Below are positions 8,517 through 17,412 of a stretch of DNA of 64,000 nucleotides, in pieces. The stretch is from Candidatus Obscuribacterium magneticum. GTDB lineage: Bacteria > Elusimicrobiota > Elusimicrobia > F11. The position numbers were made by a program, and so were the translations under genes. The stretch lies in assembly GCA_020523905.1 (NCBI GenBank), contig JAJAPZ010000007.1, positions 1 through 64,000 on the forward strand, written 5' to 3'. The notes under the pieces are model-generated. The model had not been told where the DNA came from. It ran no database searches and saw only the letters and a list, made by a program, of their open reading frames with translations. The first letter of the stretch is position 1. Each line of letters begins with the position of its first letter.

Positions 8517-9259
8517 TGGATCGGGCGAACTCAGCGGATTTGATTTACGGCCGGTGGCCGGTTCGCGAAGCGTTGGGGAATGGCACCGTGGCCAAGATTT
8601 TGTTGGCCGAGGGAGTCCACGGGAAGCCGGTCGATGAAATTTTAGAGTTGGCCCGGCAAAAGAAAGTCCCCTTTCATTGGGCGCCGCGTTTCCAGCTGGA
8701 CCGCCTGGTGGGGGGGCCTCATCAGGGCGTGATCGCCCACGTGGCGGCCGCCCGGCTTTTGGAATTGGAGGCCCTTTGGGAGGTGGCCCTCTCCCCCTCG
8801 ACGCAGGGAGCGTCCGTCCTTTTTTTGGACGGGATCACCGATCCTCAAAACCTCGGCTCCATTTTGCGGACAGCGGCGTTTTTTGGTGTCCCGGCGGTGG
8901 TTATCCCTCGATGGCGTTCGGCGACGTTGACGGGATCCGTCGTGAAAGCCTCCGCGGGAGCGGCCCGGCTTCTTAGCATCGCCCAGGTTTCGAATTTGGC
9001 ACAGGCTCTGGAGCGGGCAAAAGAGAAGGGCTTGTGGATCGTCGGGGCGGATCCCGACGGTCGTGACATTCGGTCGGCGGATATCCCGCGGCCCTTTGGA
9101 TTGGTCTTGGGCGCCGAGGGCCCAGGGCTCCATCAATTGGTGAAGCGGCGTTGCGACATGATCGTCTCCATCTCGAGGCGGCGTGAAGAACCCGGCATCG
9201 ATTCCCTTAACGTAGGAGCCGCCTGCGCTGTTTTGCTCCATCAACTGGGGGTACGATAA
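8516..9259 (+). CDS. rlmB: 23S rRNA (guanosine-2'-O-)-methyltransferase RlmB / TrmH-family SPOUT enzyme
   Basis: This SPOUT-class methyltransferase has an N-terminal substrate-binding domain (YGRWPVREALGN) and a C-terminal knotted domain with three motifs: FLDGITDPQNLGSILRTAAFF, FGLVLGAEGPGL and IDSLNVGAACAVLLHQL. The last is a slight variant of the usual SLNVSVA. In E. coli RlmB methylates G2251 of 23S rRNA. Family members can modify other sites, so the exact target is inferred. ATG 8516 shares one base with the cysS stop (TGATG), and a TTG three bases earlier is less likely. tRNA-Thr follows, as often seen after rlmB. Confidence 0.9.
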   Translation: MDRANSADLIYGRWPVREALGNGTVAKILLAEGVHGKPVDEILELARQKKVPFHWAPRFQLDRLVGGPHQGVIAHVAAARLLELEALWEVALSPSTQGASVLFLDGITDPQNLGSILRTAAFFGVPAVVIPRWRSATLTGSVVKASAGAARLLSIAQVSNLAQALERAKEKGLWIVGADPDGRDIRSADIPRPFGLVLGAEGPGLHQLVKRRCDMIVSISRRREEPGIDSLNVGAACAVLLHQLGVR

Positions 9260-9291
9260 TTTGGCATAATTAGAATCCGGTTGTCGTTCGT

Positions 9292-9363
9292 GCCGATGTA
9301 GCTCAACGGTAGAGCATCCGCTTTGTAAGCGGAGGGTTGTGGGTTCAAATCCCTCCATCGGCT
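9292..9363 (+). tRNA. tRNA-Thr (anticodon TGT)
   Basis: The acceptor stem GCCGATG/CATCGGC pairs perfectly. The D stem is GCTC/GAGC. The anticodon stem TCCGC/GCGGA encloses the loop TTTGTAA, giving anticodon TGT for threonine. The T arm GTGGG-TTCAAAT-CCCTC has one T-T mismatch. The discriminator base is T and CCA is not encoded. It lies 32 bases after rlmB. Confidence 0.96.
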
Positions 9364-9396
9364 AGACCGGAATTTCAGAAAAAGGAAATCGATCCA

Positions 9397-10701
9397 ATGA
9401 AACGAAGCGCTGTCGCCGGCCTTATCGTAGGTTTTCTCGTCGGACTTTTATTTTTAACGGCCTGCCAAAAACGGCCGGGGACGTCAGGCCCATCTCTTGT
9501 TGTTTGGCATTGGATGACGGATCGGGAGGAGGCCTTTCTGGAAATGGCCCGCCGTTATAAGGAACAGACCGGCGTCACTGTTGAATTTCAATTGTTTGCT
9601 CCCTCCGATACCTATGCCCAGAAAGTGCGCGTGGGGGCCCAGACGAACAGCCTCCCCGATATCTACGGCATCCTGGACGAGGCCCGGGTGGCGGCCAGTT
9701 TCATCGAAGCGGGGCACGTCGAAAATTTAACCGTTGCCTTGGGTGAGGGACCCGGCTCCTGGAAAGAGACCTTTTTTGACGCCGCATTGGAAACCGGTCA
9801 GTTTAAAAAAGACAACATCTATCACGTCCCCGCCGGCTACTACGGCATTCCGCTGGATATGACGAACATCCCCATGATCTATAACAAAAAGCTGTTTCGG
9901 CAGGCGGGGCTGGATCCCAGTAAGCCCCCCAAGACCTGGGATGAATTCCTTACGGTTGGATCAAAGCTCAAGAAAGTCGGCGTCACCGGGTTTGTCAGCG
10001 GTTGGGCGGAAAAGTGGCTGATTTATTCTTTCGCCACCGACTTGGCCCACAATTTGATGGGGGCGGACAAAGTCATGGAGTCCTTTCGCGGCAACGTCCC
10101 TTACACCGATCCCCAATGGGTTCAGGTCTTTGAGGCGTTTGAGAAAATGCAAAAGGCCGGGTTTGCCGATCCGAGCCTGGTGACGCTCGACAATAAAAGC
10201 GCGGAGCAAGCCTTCTCTTCCGAGCGGTCCGGAATGACGTTTAACGGCTCCTGGGCGGTCAACGTGTTTGCCAGCATGAATCCCGAGCTGGACTATGCGC
10301 CCTTTTACCCGCCGGCGTTGAACATGAAGAATCCCCGATACGTGTGGGGCGGGGCCGGCAGCATTTTTTATATCAACGCCAAATCCCCCCAAAAAGACAA
10401 GGCCTTGACGTTCTTGAGGTGGCTTACATCGAGAGAGCAGGCTTCCTATCTTGTGAACGCAACGAAAAATCTGCCATCGGTGAAAGGCCTCAGTGATAAA
10501 AGTATTTTTCCGAGGCTAAAACCCTTTGCTTCCATCATCGAGCACACCATTCATCCGAATCGCTTCCCGGCGTCGGAGGACCCGCGGGTTCAGGAATTGA
10601 TCAGCAAGGGAATCCAGTCCATTCTTATTGGAGAAAAGACGCCGGTCCAAATCGCGGGAGACGTCCAGCATTTAAAGGCCAAATTGTCAGCTCTCAAATA
10701 A
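9397..10701 (+). CDS. Sugar ABC transporter substrate-binding lipoprotein
   Basis: This 434-residue family 1 extracellular solute-binding protein begins with a lipoprotein signal (hydrophobic stretch, lipobox LTAC, acylated cysteine about residue 23). Segments such as LVVWHWMTDREEAFLEMARRYKEQTG and the later IPMIYNKKLFRQAGLDPSKPPKTWDEF are typical of carbohydrate-binding members. The tryptophan-rich character suggests an oligosaccharide ligand, but the sugar cannot be read from sequence. ATG 9397 has an AAAGGAAA ribosome-binding site. Two MalF/MalG-type permeases follow at once. No ATPase gene is nearby, so a shared MsmK/UgpC-type ATPase elsewhere is likely. Confidence 0.9.
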   Translation: MKRSAVAGLIVGFLVGLLFLTACQKRPGTSGPSLVVWHWMTDREEAFLEMARRYKEQTGVTVEFQLFAPSDTYAQKVRVGAQTNSLPDIYGILDEARVAASFIEAGHVENLTVALGEGPGSWKETFFDAALETGQFKKDNIYHVPAGYYGIPLDMTNIPMIYNKKLFRQAGLDPSKPPKTWDEFLTVGSKLKKVGVTGFVSGWAEKWLIYSFATDLAHNLMGADKVMESFRGNVPYTDPQWVQVFEAFEKMQKAGFADPSLVTLDNKSAEQAFSSERSGMTFNGSWAVNVFASMNPELDYAPFYPPALNMKNPRYVWGGAGSIFYINAKSPQKDKALTFLRWLTSREQASYLVNATKNLPSVKGLSDKSIFPRLKPFASIIEHTIHPNRFPASEDPRVQELISKGIQSILIGEKTPVQIAGDVQHLKAKLSALK

Positions 10702-10705
10702 TGTC

Positions 10706-11629
10706 ATGACACCCGATCATCCGAATCCCCTTCTTCGTGCCATTCAAGTCCTTCGCTGGTCGGTCTTAAGCAACTATTTCTTTGTCCTGCCGGCGTTGGC
10801 GTTGTTTCTGACCTTCAATGTCTATCCCTTTTACGAGGTTTTTCGGTTGTCTTTTTTTGATTGGAACGGCCTCTCTCCATCGGGGGGGGCCTTTGTGGGG
10901 CTCTGGAATTACAAGGATATTCTTTGGGACAATCCGACGTGGTGGCTGTCCATGAAGAACGCGGCTTACATTACGGGGCTCGCGTTGACCCTGCAAAACG
11001 GCCTGGCCCTGTTGCTGGCGTGGCTGGTGGACCGGGACATCAAAGGGGGGCAGATCTACCGCTCCATTTTCTTTCTGCCGCCCATTTTGTCCGGGATCGT
11101 GGTGGGGCTGATCTGGAACTGGATTTATCGTGGGGATCATGGCCTCTTGAACAATCTTTTGGAACGGATGAGACTGGGCGTTCTGACGCACGCCTGGCTG
11201 GCCGAGCCCAGGACGGCGCTCACCTCGCTGGCCGTTGTCCATATGTGGAAGGGATTTGGGTGGGGTTTCATCATTTTTTTGGCCGGACTTCAGGGCATCC
11301 CGCGCGAATTGTATGAAGCGGCTCGCGTGGACGGGGCCGGCGAGTGGCGGATTTTTTGGAGAATTACGGTGCCGCTCATGATCCCGGTCTTTATTTTGGT
11401 GAGCGTCCTGACGATTTTGGGAACGATGCAGATCTATGATTTGGTGATTACCACGGCCCGTGGCGGCCCGGGGTTCCACACGGAAGTGCCCATGAAGCGG
11501 ATCATTGATGAAATCAGCCCCGGGTCACGCCTTGGCTATGCCTCGGCCATGGGTGTTGTGTTCGGTGTTATCCTTTTATGCATTTCCATCTTCCAAATCC
11601 AGGTTTCGAAACGGACCAAGCAGGAGTAA
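10706..11629 (+). CDS. Sugar ABC transporter permease, MalF/UgpA type
   Basis: This inner-membrane permease of 307 residues has six predicted helices. The cytoplasmic EAA loop is visible as ELYEAARVDGAGEWRIFWRITVPL near residue 205, with the glycine in the usual place. The N-terminus has the YPFYEVFRLSFFDWNG segment common to MalF-type permeases. It starts 4 bases after the binding-protein stop and precedes its partner permease by 5 bases, which indicates one importer operon. Confidence 0.93.
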   Translation: MTPDHPNPLLRAIQVLRWSVLSNYFFVLPALALFLTFNVYPFYEVFRLSFFDWNGLSPSGGAFVGLWNYKDILWDNPTWWLSMKNAAYITGLALTLQNGLALLLAWLVDRDIKGGQIYRSIFFLPPILSGIVVGLIWNWIYRGDHGLLNNLLERMRLGVLTHAWLAEPRTALTSLAVVHMWKGFGWGFIIFLAGLQGIPRELYEAARVDGAGEWRIFWRITVPLMIPVFILVSVLTILGTMQIYDLVITTARGGPGFHTEVPMKRIIDEISPGSRLGYASAMGVVFGVILLCISIFQIQVSKRTKQE

Positions 11630-11634
11630 CGGGA

Positions 11635-12540
11635 ATGACCCCCGCCGACCTTCAAACCCCACCATTTTTGACCCCGCCCCGCCGGCGATTCTCGAAAGAA
11701 AGAGTCGGTTTAAAACTGATCCGCTTCTTTCGGAGTACAGTGAAGCACACGATTCTCGTCACAGTGGCGGTCAGCTGCCTATTTCCCTTGGTGTGGATGG
11801 TGTCATCGGCGTTGAAAACGCAGGCGACCGTCTTCACCGATATGAGTCTCTTCCCGGCCCATCCTCATTTTCTCAATTTTGCCGAAGCCTGGACAAAAGG
11901 GAAATTCGGCGTTTATTTTTTCAACTCGGTCTTCTACACCTTGGTTTGTGTCGTGGTGGTGCTTTTGATTTCTTCTCTGGCGGCCTACGCCTTCGCCCGT
12001 TTGGAATTTCCCGGGAAAAATATCATCTACTTCGCCTTTTTGGCGACGTTGATGATTCCCATCCCCAGTGCCATCGTGGCCCTGTTTGTCTTGATTCGGG
12101 AGCTGGGCCTCATCGACACGCGGTTGGGTTATGTTCTTCCGCAGATTAACGGCGGGTTGGCGCTTGGACTTTTTATATTGCGCCCCTTTTTTGAACGGAT
12201 CCCCAAGGACCTGGAAGATGCCGCGCGCATTGACGGCTGCGGGCGCCTGGGAATTTACTGGCACGTTTGCATGCCCTTGGCCAAGCCGGCCCTGGCGGTG
12301 GTGGCTCTTTTTACCAGTTTGAGCGTGTGGAATGAGTACATGCTCGCCTTTCTGGTCCTTCAGTCCCAAAAGCTCATGCCGCTTCAGTTGGGATTGGTGA
12401 AGTTTTGGGGCGGGACGATCACGGAATATCCGCTCCTCATGGCCGGCATGTCCATTTCGATTTTCCCCATCATTCTGGCGTACATCTTTTTACAGCGCCA
12501 CATTATCGCCGGGGCCACGGCCGGCGCCTTAAAAGGATAA
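11635..12540 (+). CDS. Sugar ABC transporter permease, MalG/UgpE type
   Basis: This is the second permease of the importer, with 301 residues. Its first 35 residues are a proline- and arginine-rich cytoplasmic extension. The EAA loop reads DLEDAARIDGCGRLGIYWHVCMPL. MalG-type features are FPLVWMVSSALK at the start and a WNEYMLAFL segment late in the protein. The start ATG 11635 has CAGGAG upstream; an earlier in-frame ATG at 11578 lies inside the previous gene. An inverted-repeat element begins right after the stop and may act as a transcription end. Confidence 0.92.
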   Translation: MTPADLQTPPFLTPPRRRFSKERVGLKLIRFFRSTVKHTILVTVAVSCLFPLVWMVSSALKTQATVFTDMSLFPAHPHFLNFAEAWTKGKFGVYFFNSVFYTLVCVVVVLLISSLAAYAFARLEFPGKNIIYFAFLATLMIPIPSAIVALFVLIRELGLIDTRLGYVLPQINGGLALGLFILRPFFERIPKDLEDAARIDGCGRLGIYWHVCMPLAKPALAVVALFTSLSVWNEYMLAFLVLQSQKLMPLQLGLVKFWGGTITEYPLLMAGMSISIFPIILAYIFLQRHIIAGATAGALKG

Positions 12541-12600
12541 AAAGGAGTCACGTGCTTTTTTGGGCCTACCCAATATGCCCGTTATTTCATAGACTCCTTT
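12541..12600. repeat. Inverted-repeat element with AAAGGAGTC ends
   Basis: AAAGGAGTC (12541-12549) and GACTCCTTT (12592-12600) are perfect inverted ends around a 42-base interior. The left end continues as AAAGGAGTCACGTG. The same 14 bases occur once more at 46621-46634, inside the loop of a larger inverted repeat. It lies immediately after the permease stop, between two transcription units. Confidence 0.6.
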
Positions 12601-12656
12601 CTCCCCTCTCCCTATGTTTTCGTCGAGAAAACGTCCCTAACCGGAGACAAATACTC

Positions 12657-14606
12657 ATGAAACATGTCATTCGGTGCGGGATTAAAAGAAAAGGCCAAAG
12701 GTGGTGGGTGATGGGGTTTTTAACCCCTCTTCTACTCAACTCTTCCCCTCTTTATCCCTCTACGGGCGTTCTTTTTCCCCTCCATGATGCCGGTCAAGAC
12801 GCTTTTATTAATTACACGAAGTACGGCCGTTTTGAAAATCGCCGGACCGCGGACTATCGCTACGTTCTTGAGAATGAGGAAGGCTTGGCCAAAGCGGCGG
12901 GCGAAGGCATCTATCCCAATGAGACAAGCCTGGAGGAAGATCCTCATTTCATCGAGCTCTTCAATTCAAAGCGTTTGGAGGGTCCGCAGGGTGACTTTAC
13001 CCCCTACCTGGATCCCGAGCTGGGTTTCTTCAAATGGGCGTCTCTCAAAGGCATTCCGAATAAGGGCCTTCGGCTCTTCAATATCGCCAAGAGCTTGGAG
13101 CTTGGGGGCTACCCCGAACACGCTTTGAAAGCTTATTATGCCATTGTCGTGCATTTTCCGAAGGAAGTGTGTTGGCTGGAGGGGAGGCCCTGGTATGTGG
13201 GCGTCTCCGCGCTGGATGCGGTCAATCGGTTGTTGGAGGAGCATCCGCAGTGGCCCGTTCATTTGGAGGGGGCCTCGATCACCGTAGAAAATGGTTTTGA
13301 CCGGAAAGGGACCAATGATGTCTTCCGGGTGGACCCGGGCCGGTGGGTGCCGGGGGCGAAAGTGGAAGAGAAGGCCGTTGAAATAGGTCCGGCACAGAGG
13401 ATGATCGGACAGGGGAACGTTCGGCTTGTGCAGGGGACGAGCGGCCATTGGCAGCTTATCGTCGATGGAGAACCGTTTGTGATCCGCGGGATGTGCTATT
13501 CCCCGACGCCGGTCGGACGGAGCCCGGATTTGGATGGGTACAAACCTTATGTCGACTGGATGTTTTTGGATCTAAACAACAACAGTCTTGTGGACGGGCC
13601 TCACGAGGCGTGGTTGGATGTCAATCGGAACAACCAAAAGGATAGGAACGAGAAAAACGTCGGCGATTTCACCTTGATGAAGGAGATGGGGGTCAACACC
13701 GTGCGTCTTTATCATCACGGCGATAACAAGGTTTTACTGAGAGACATGTATAACAAGTACGGCATCACCTTTTTAATGGGCGATTTGTTGGGGGCTTATG
13801 CCATTGGTTCCGGGGCCGCCTGGGAAGCGGGGACGGATTATGGCAACATGGATCAACAGGAGAAGATGCGGGAGAGCGTTCGTCGCATGGTCAAGATGCA
13901 CAAAATGGAACCGTATGTGCTCCTGTGGGTCTTGGGGAACGAAAACAATTATGGCTATGGAAATAATGCCGTAAAAAATCCATTGGCTTTTTATAAATTT
14001 GCCAACGATATCGCTCGGATGGTGCATGCCTTGGATCCGGATCATCCCGTGGCCTTGTCCAATGGCGATCTGGAAAATCTGGATTTAATAGCGCAGTCGT
14101 GCCCGGATGTGGATGTCCTTTCGGTGAATGTGTACCGGGGAAGTGAGGGGATGGGAACGAGTTTTTGGTCGTCGATAAAAGAGGTATGGAAAAAGCCGGT
14201 TCTCATCGGGGAGTTCGGTTGCCCGGCGTATCACTGCCGAAAGGGCTTGATTCAAGGCGAGAAAGAACAGGCGGATTATCTTCTCGCCAATTGGGAGGAT
14301 CTCGCGGATCATATCGCCGGCAAGGGAACCGGCCTCTGCTTGGGGGGCGTCATTTTTGAGTGGGTGGATGAATGGTGGAAATCCGGGCCCCAATATGAGG
14401 CGTGGATTCAGGACAAAGAGCATCAATCAAACGGACCTTTTCCCGACGGGCATTTTCACGAGGAGTGGATGGGAGTCCTTTCCCAGGGGTCGGGGCGGCA
14501 CACGCCCTTTATGAGGCAGCCACGCTTGGTTTATTATAAGTTTCGGAACGGGCCCTGGAAGGCCGGTCGAAAGGCCTATGAACGCCACCTGTCAAACCGT
14601 GAGTAG
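12657..14606 (+). CDS. Exported glycoside hydrolase-like protein (clan GH-A, GH2-type barrel)
   Basis: This 649-residue protein has a basic N-terminus and a hydrophobic signal-like segment (about 18-36). An alpha-helical N-terminal half (to about 250) is followed by a TIM-barrel domain entered by LIVDGEPFVIRGMCYSP. The acid/base glutamate is probably E429 in WVLGNENN, and the nucleophile E519 in PVLIGEFG. That pair and spacing fit clan GH-A enzymes such as beta-glucuronidases and beta-mannosidases. An Asp/Asn-rich insertion (DLNNNSLVDG, DVNRNNQKD) resembles calcium-binding loops. ATG 12657 has GGAG upstream. Substrate specificity is unknown. Its position between a sugar importer and an outer-membrane protein suggests glycan degradation. 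Confidence 0.8.
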   Translation: MKHVIRCGIKRKGQRWWVMGFLTPLLLNSSPLYPSTGVLFPLHDAGQDAFINYTKYGRFENRRTADYRYVLENEEGLAKAAGEGIYPNETSLEEDPHFIELFNSKRLEGPQGDFTPYLDPELGFFKWASLKGIPNKGLRLFNIAKSLELGGYPEHALKAYYAIVVHFPKEVCWLEGRPWYVGVSALDAVNRLLEEHPQWPVHLEGASITVENGFDRKGTNDVFRVDPGRWVPGAKVEEKAVEIGPAQRMIGQGNVRLVQGTSGHWQLIVDGEPFVIRGMCYSPTPVGRSPDLDGYKPYVDWMFLDLNNNSLVDGPHEAWLDVNRNNQKDRNEKNVGDFTLMKEMGVNTVRLYHHGDNKVLLRDMYNKYGITFLMGDLLGAYAIGSGAAWEAGTDYGNMDQQEKMRESVRRMVKMHKMEPYVLLWVLGNENNYGYGNNAVKNPLAFYKFANDIARMVHALDPDHPVALSNGDLENLDLIAQSCPDVDVLSVNVYRGSEGMGTSFWSSIKEVWKKPVLIGEFGCPAYHCRKGLIQGEKEQADYLLANWEDLADHIAGKGTGLCLGGVIFEWVDEWWKSGPQYEAWIQDKEHQSNGPFPDGHFHEEWMGVLSQGSGRHTPFMRQPRLVYYKFRNGPWKAGRKAYERHLSNRE

Positions 14607-14622
14607 GAAGGAGCCGAGGAAG

Positions 14623-16578
14623 ATGAGTGCGAGAAGATGCGGGCGATGGATGATGGCCTTTTTCTTATGGGGGCTGGCTTCCTTATCGCACGCGTTTGTG
14701 CCGACCGATTTGACGCCCGGAACCTTCCGGATGGCCAATGAAGCGGGTCTGGAAGCTGTTCTCCACCAGTTGCAGCCCGGCTGGTCCGTCGAGGACAGCG
14801 GGCTGGGCAAATCCTTCAGTCCGGGGGGAAGCGAAAAACGACCGTGGGAAACGAATTGGGGCCAGTATTTGAAGACGGATTTTTCCGCCCGGTTCTCCCC
14901 CTCGGTGACGGGACGTGCTTTCTTTGAAGCGCAGGGAAATTACGCCGATCGGTATTGGCGTCCTTTAAACATCAATCATTATGAGGACCGGCAGGACAAT
15001 CATGTCTTTTTGCGCCAGGCCGAGGCTCGCCTCGATCGGCCTCATTGGTTCGTGCATGGATTTTCAGGGGTGGGACATGGGGACTGGAAGGGCCGCGGCG
15101 ATTTCTTCGGGCTTTATCCCGAATCCTTTCCCGACAACAGTTACATGGGGTCCTCCGGTTATTTCGGGGTGTACCCTTCCCGCTGGCAGCAGGACACCTT
15201 TTTAAATATCAGTCATCGGAATGTTCCCCGGGGATTGGAGGCGGGCGCCAACCTTTTGGGAACGGATGCTTCGTTGGCCTATGGAAAAGAGTTGGCATGG
15301 GGATACGGCACGTCGGGTTATGGCCGGTGGCGGGTGCCGATCGGATTTACAAAACTTACCTTCGTCTACAAAGACGAAGGGATTCCCTTCCAGGTTTATG
15401 ATGATTTTTCGAAGCGGCGCCAGGCCGGAGCGTTGGCATGGGCGGTTCCCTTTGAAGCGGGGCATCGCCTTGAGATCGGCGTCCTTTATCAACCTTATCT
15501 CGCGGGAAAGAACTACACCGTTGATCGGAAAGTGAGTGCCGGGAGCGGCCTCTTGGGATCGTCACATTCCCTTTCCCAGAAGACCGCCTTGAAAGAAGAT
15601 GGACTCGGGGGGCGCGTCCGAATGGAGTTGCGACCGGTCCTCTTTGATAAATTGTGGACGACATCGGTCGATCTCACACACTTGGGGATTCTGGCCGGAA
15701 ACCGTCAACAGGCGGATGCATCCCTGGGAGCGACTTTAAGCCCGGAGGTAAGCTTTGATTTGCAGTATACGTATCGGCGTCCCGTTGAAGGACCCATCCC
15801 CCTTCTTTATGAAGGGACGCCGCAAAACATGGGAGCCATCGCGGCCAATCCGCGGGGCCCGGAGTCCCCTTTTGTCGTCGATGGGTCCAACCGGGAAGCG
15901 GTTTTTTTAACGGCCACTGTTTGGATTGACCCCACACCGGGATCACGGATGTTTCTCTACGACCCGCATGAGATTGAGGGATGGAACGTCAATCCGGAGG
16001 AAACGTCTCCTTTGACCGCCGTCCTTCAAGGCCGGATGCGGGATTACCGCACCGCCACCGACCGCCAGAATTATTATGATGAGAACGGGGATGTGGTTTG
16101 GGAACCCGCGGGGCATACCGGGGCCTGGCCGACGGCAAAACCTCTCTATGAATGCCGAGTCATGGGTTTTGGGAAACTGGATGTCGGGCGGTGGGTGCTG
16201 GGCTTGGCTGGAGGTCAGGCGCCAGCCGCCTCAGGGCTTGCCTATTCACACGATCCGAGCCGGAGTAAGCCCATCACGGAGTATTACTCCTTGGAAGGAC
16301 GCCTGGAGCGCTGGCCCGTCGCCCTCTGGGGCCATTACGGAACCGGCCTGTGGGGACCGGAAATGAACATTCACCCCTTTTGGGGGTATGTTTTCGATCG
16401 ATTGTGGGGAATCGGAGTAAGTTATAGCATTACCGTCAATACCACCTGGGATGTGAGTTACCTCGCTGCTCGGGAAGACGATGGGATGTTTGTGGCCCCG
16501 GATCTGGGTTCGTATGAAGAAATCCGAACGATGCTGTCCCATCGTTTTGGTTTTGATTTCAAATTTCAAGAAGAATAG
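14623..16578 (+). CDS. Large outer-membrane beta-barrel-like protein
   Basis: This 651-residue protein has a clear signal peptide (WMMAFFLWGLASLSHA, cleavage before FVPT). The mature part is dense in alternating aromatic and polar residues with short turns, as in outer-membrane barrels. No named family is recognised, and neither a TonB plug nor an OmpA domain is seen. ATG 14623 has AAGGAG and GAGGAAG upstream; an earlier in-frame ATG at 14578 lies inside the hydrolase gene. It lies 16 bases after the hydrolase and before the secreted CBM-like genes, so a role in glycan passage or anchoring is plausible but inferred. Confidence 0.6.
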   Translation: MSARRCGRWMMAFFLWGLASLSHAFVPTDLTPGTFRMANEAGLEAVLHQLQPGWSVEDSGLGKSFSPGGSEKRPWETNWGQYLKTDFSARFSPSVTGRAFFEAQGNYADRYWRPLNINHYEDRQDNHVFLRQAEARLDRPHWFVHGFSGVGHGDWKGRGDFFGLYPESFPDNSYMGSSGYFGVYPSRWQQDTFLNISHRNVPRGLEAGANLLGTDASLAYGKELAWGYGTSGYGRWRVPIGFTKLTFVYKDEGIPFQVYDDFSKRRQAGALAWAVPFEAGHRLEIGVLYQPYLAGKNYTVDRKVSAGSGLLGSSHSLSQKTALKEDGLGGRVRMELRPVLFDKLWTTSVDLTHLGILAGNRQQADASLGATLSPEVSFDLQYTYRRPVEGPIPLLYEGTPQNMGAIAANPRGPESPFVVDGSNREAVFLTATVWIDPTPGSRMFLYDPHEIEGWNVNPEETSPLTAVLQGRMRDYRTATDRQNYYDENGDVVWEPAGHTGAWPTAKPLYECRVMGFGKLDVGRWVLGLAGGQAPAASGLAYSHDPSRSKPITEYYSLEGRLERWPVALWGHYGTGLWGPEMNIHPFWGYVFDRLWGIGVSYSITVNTTWDVSYLAAREDDGMFVAPDLGSYEEIRTMLSHRFGFDFKFQEE

Positions 16579-16628
16579 CTGGCTTTCTTGAAGGAAGAAT
16601 GGAAGTTATTAACACGAGGAGGAAAAAC

Positions 16629-17318
16629 ATGCGTCAGCATTTCGTTGTTACAGCACTGGCTGTGAGCGTTGGATTGGTGGTGGGGTCGGTGAGTTGGGCC
16701 GCCACGCCAGCCAAAAAGAAATCCGTCTCGGAAGGAGACGTGTTTTATGTTTACACCGAAGGGGGGTCGCGGTTGAACCATTACATTCCCTCCGGGTGGA
16801 TGGGCGATTACGGGGATCTGAGAATGGATCAACGGTGGAGTAAGGGCGTGGGAAAGCCGAAGCTGAAAGAAGGGAAAGCCGCCTCGAAAGCCAAGGCGCC
16901 CGACGTGCTTGCGGAGGATAAAACCTGCATCCGGGTCATCTACACCGCCGAGCGAAAGCAAGGGGCTGGATGGGGAGGCGTCTACTGGCAGTATCCGCAG
17001 AACAATTGGGGCGACAAGAAGGGGGGCTATGATCTCACCGGTTACAACAAGCTGACCTTCTGGGCCAAAGGCGAAAAGGGCGATGAAGTGGTCGATAAGT
17101 TTTTTATGGGTGGCATTACCGGCCAGACGGAAGAGGGCGATTCGGATGAGGCGTCCATTAGTCCCGTGAAACTGACCAAGGAGTGGCAGAAGTTTGAGAT
17201 TCCTTTGACGGGCCTTGATCTGAGCCACATCGTTGGAGGCTTTGGGTTTGCGTCCAATGCAGATGCCAATCCGGAGGGCTTTACGGTCTATATCGACGAA
17301 ATTCGATACGAAAAATAA
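16629..17318 (+). CDS. Secreted jelly-roll (CBM-like) protein, paralogue 1
   Basis: A 229-residue protein starts with a signal peptide (VVTALAVSVGLVVGSVSWAA). It has one beta-sandwich-like domain with FYVYTEGGSRLNHYIPSGW, a WGGVYWQYPQNNWG core, LTFWAKGEKG and a C-terminal YIDEIRYEK. The pattern resembles carbohydrate-binding modules of the CBM11/galactose-binding type. The next gene shares NNWG, FWxxGEKG and the DEI ending, so they are paralogues. ATG 16629 has GAGGAGG upstream. No catalytic residues are evident, and sugar binding is inferred from fold pattern and neighbours. Confidence 0.65.
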   Translation: MRQHFVVTALAVSVGLVVGSVSWAATPAKKKSVSEGDVFYVYTEGGSRLNHYIPSGWMGDYGDLRMDQRWSKGVGKPKLKEGKAASKAKAPDVLAEDKTCIRVIYTAERKQGAGWGGVYWQYPQNNWGDKKGGYDLTGYNKLTFWAKGEKGDEVVDKFFMGGITGQTEEGDSDEASISPVKLTKEWQKFEIPLTGLDLSHIVGGFGFASNADANPEGFTVYIDEIRYEK

Positions 17319-17346
17319 TCGCACCGAGACGTTTTTTTGTTGACCG

Positions 17347-17379
17347 CCCTCTCTCCCCTTCAAAAGAGGGGAGAGAGGG
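17347..17379. terminator. Strong hairpin, possible terminator or processing site
   Basis: CCCTCTCTCCCCT (17347-17359) and AGGGGAGAGAGGG (17367-17379) are perfect 13-bp inverted copies around a 7-base loop. Only TTTC follows on the plus strand. A run of seven T lies about 15 bases upstream of the hairpin. It sits in the gap between paralogues 1 and 2 and may lower downstream expression. Confidence 0.5.
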
Positions 17380-17412
17380 TTTCGATGACGGTAGCAGCGT
17401 GAGGGGTGTGCT

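Noticed and set aside
12405-12656. N-terminal extension of the hydrolase gene back to 12405
   Set aside because: The extension overlaps the MalG-type permease in another frame. ATG 12657 has a GGAG site and is followed by a signal-like segment.
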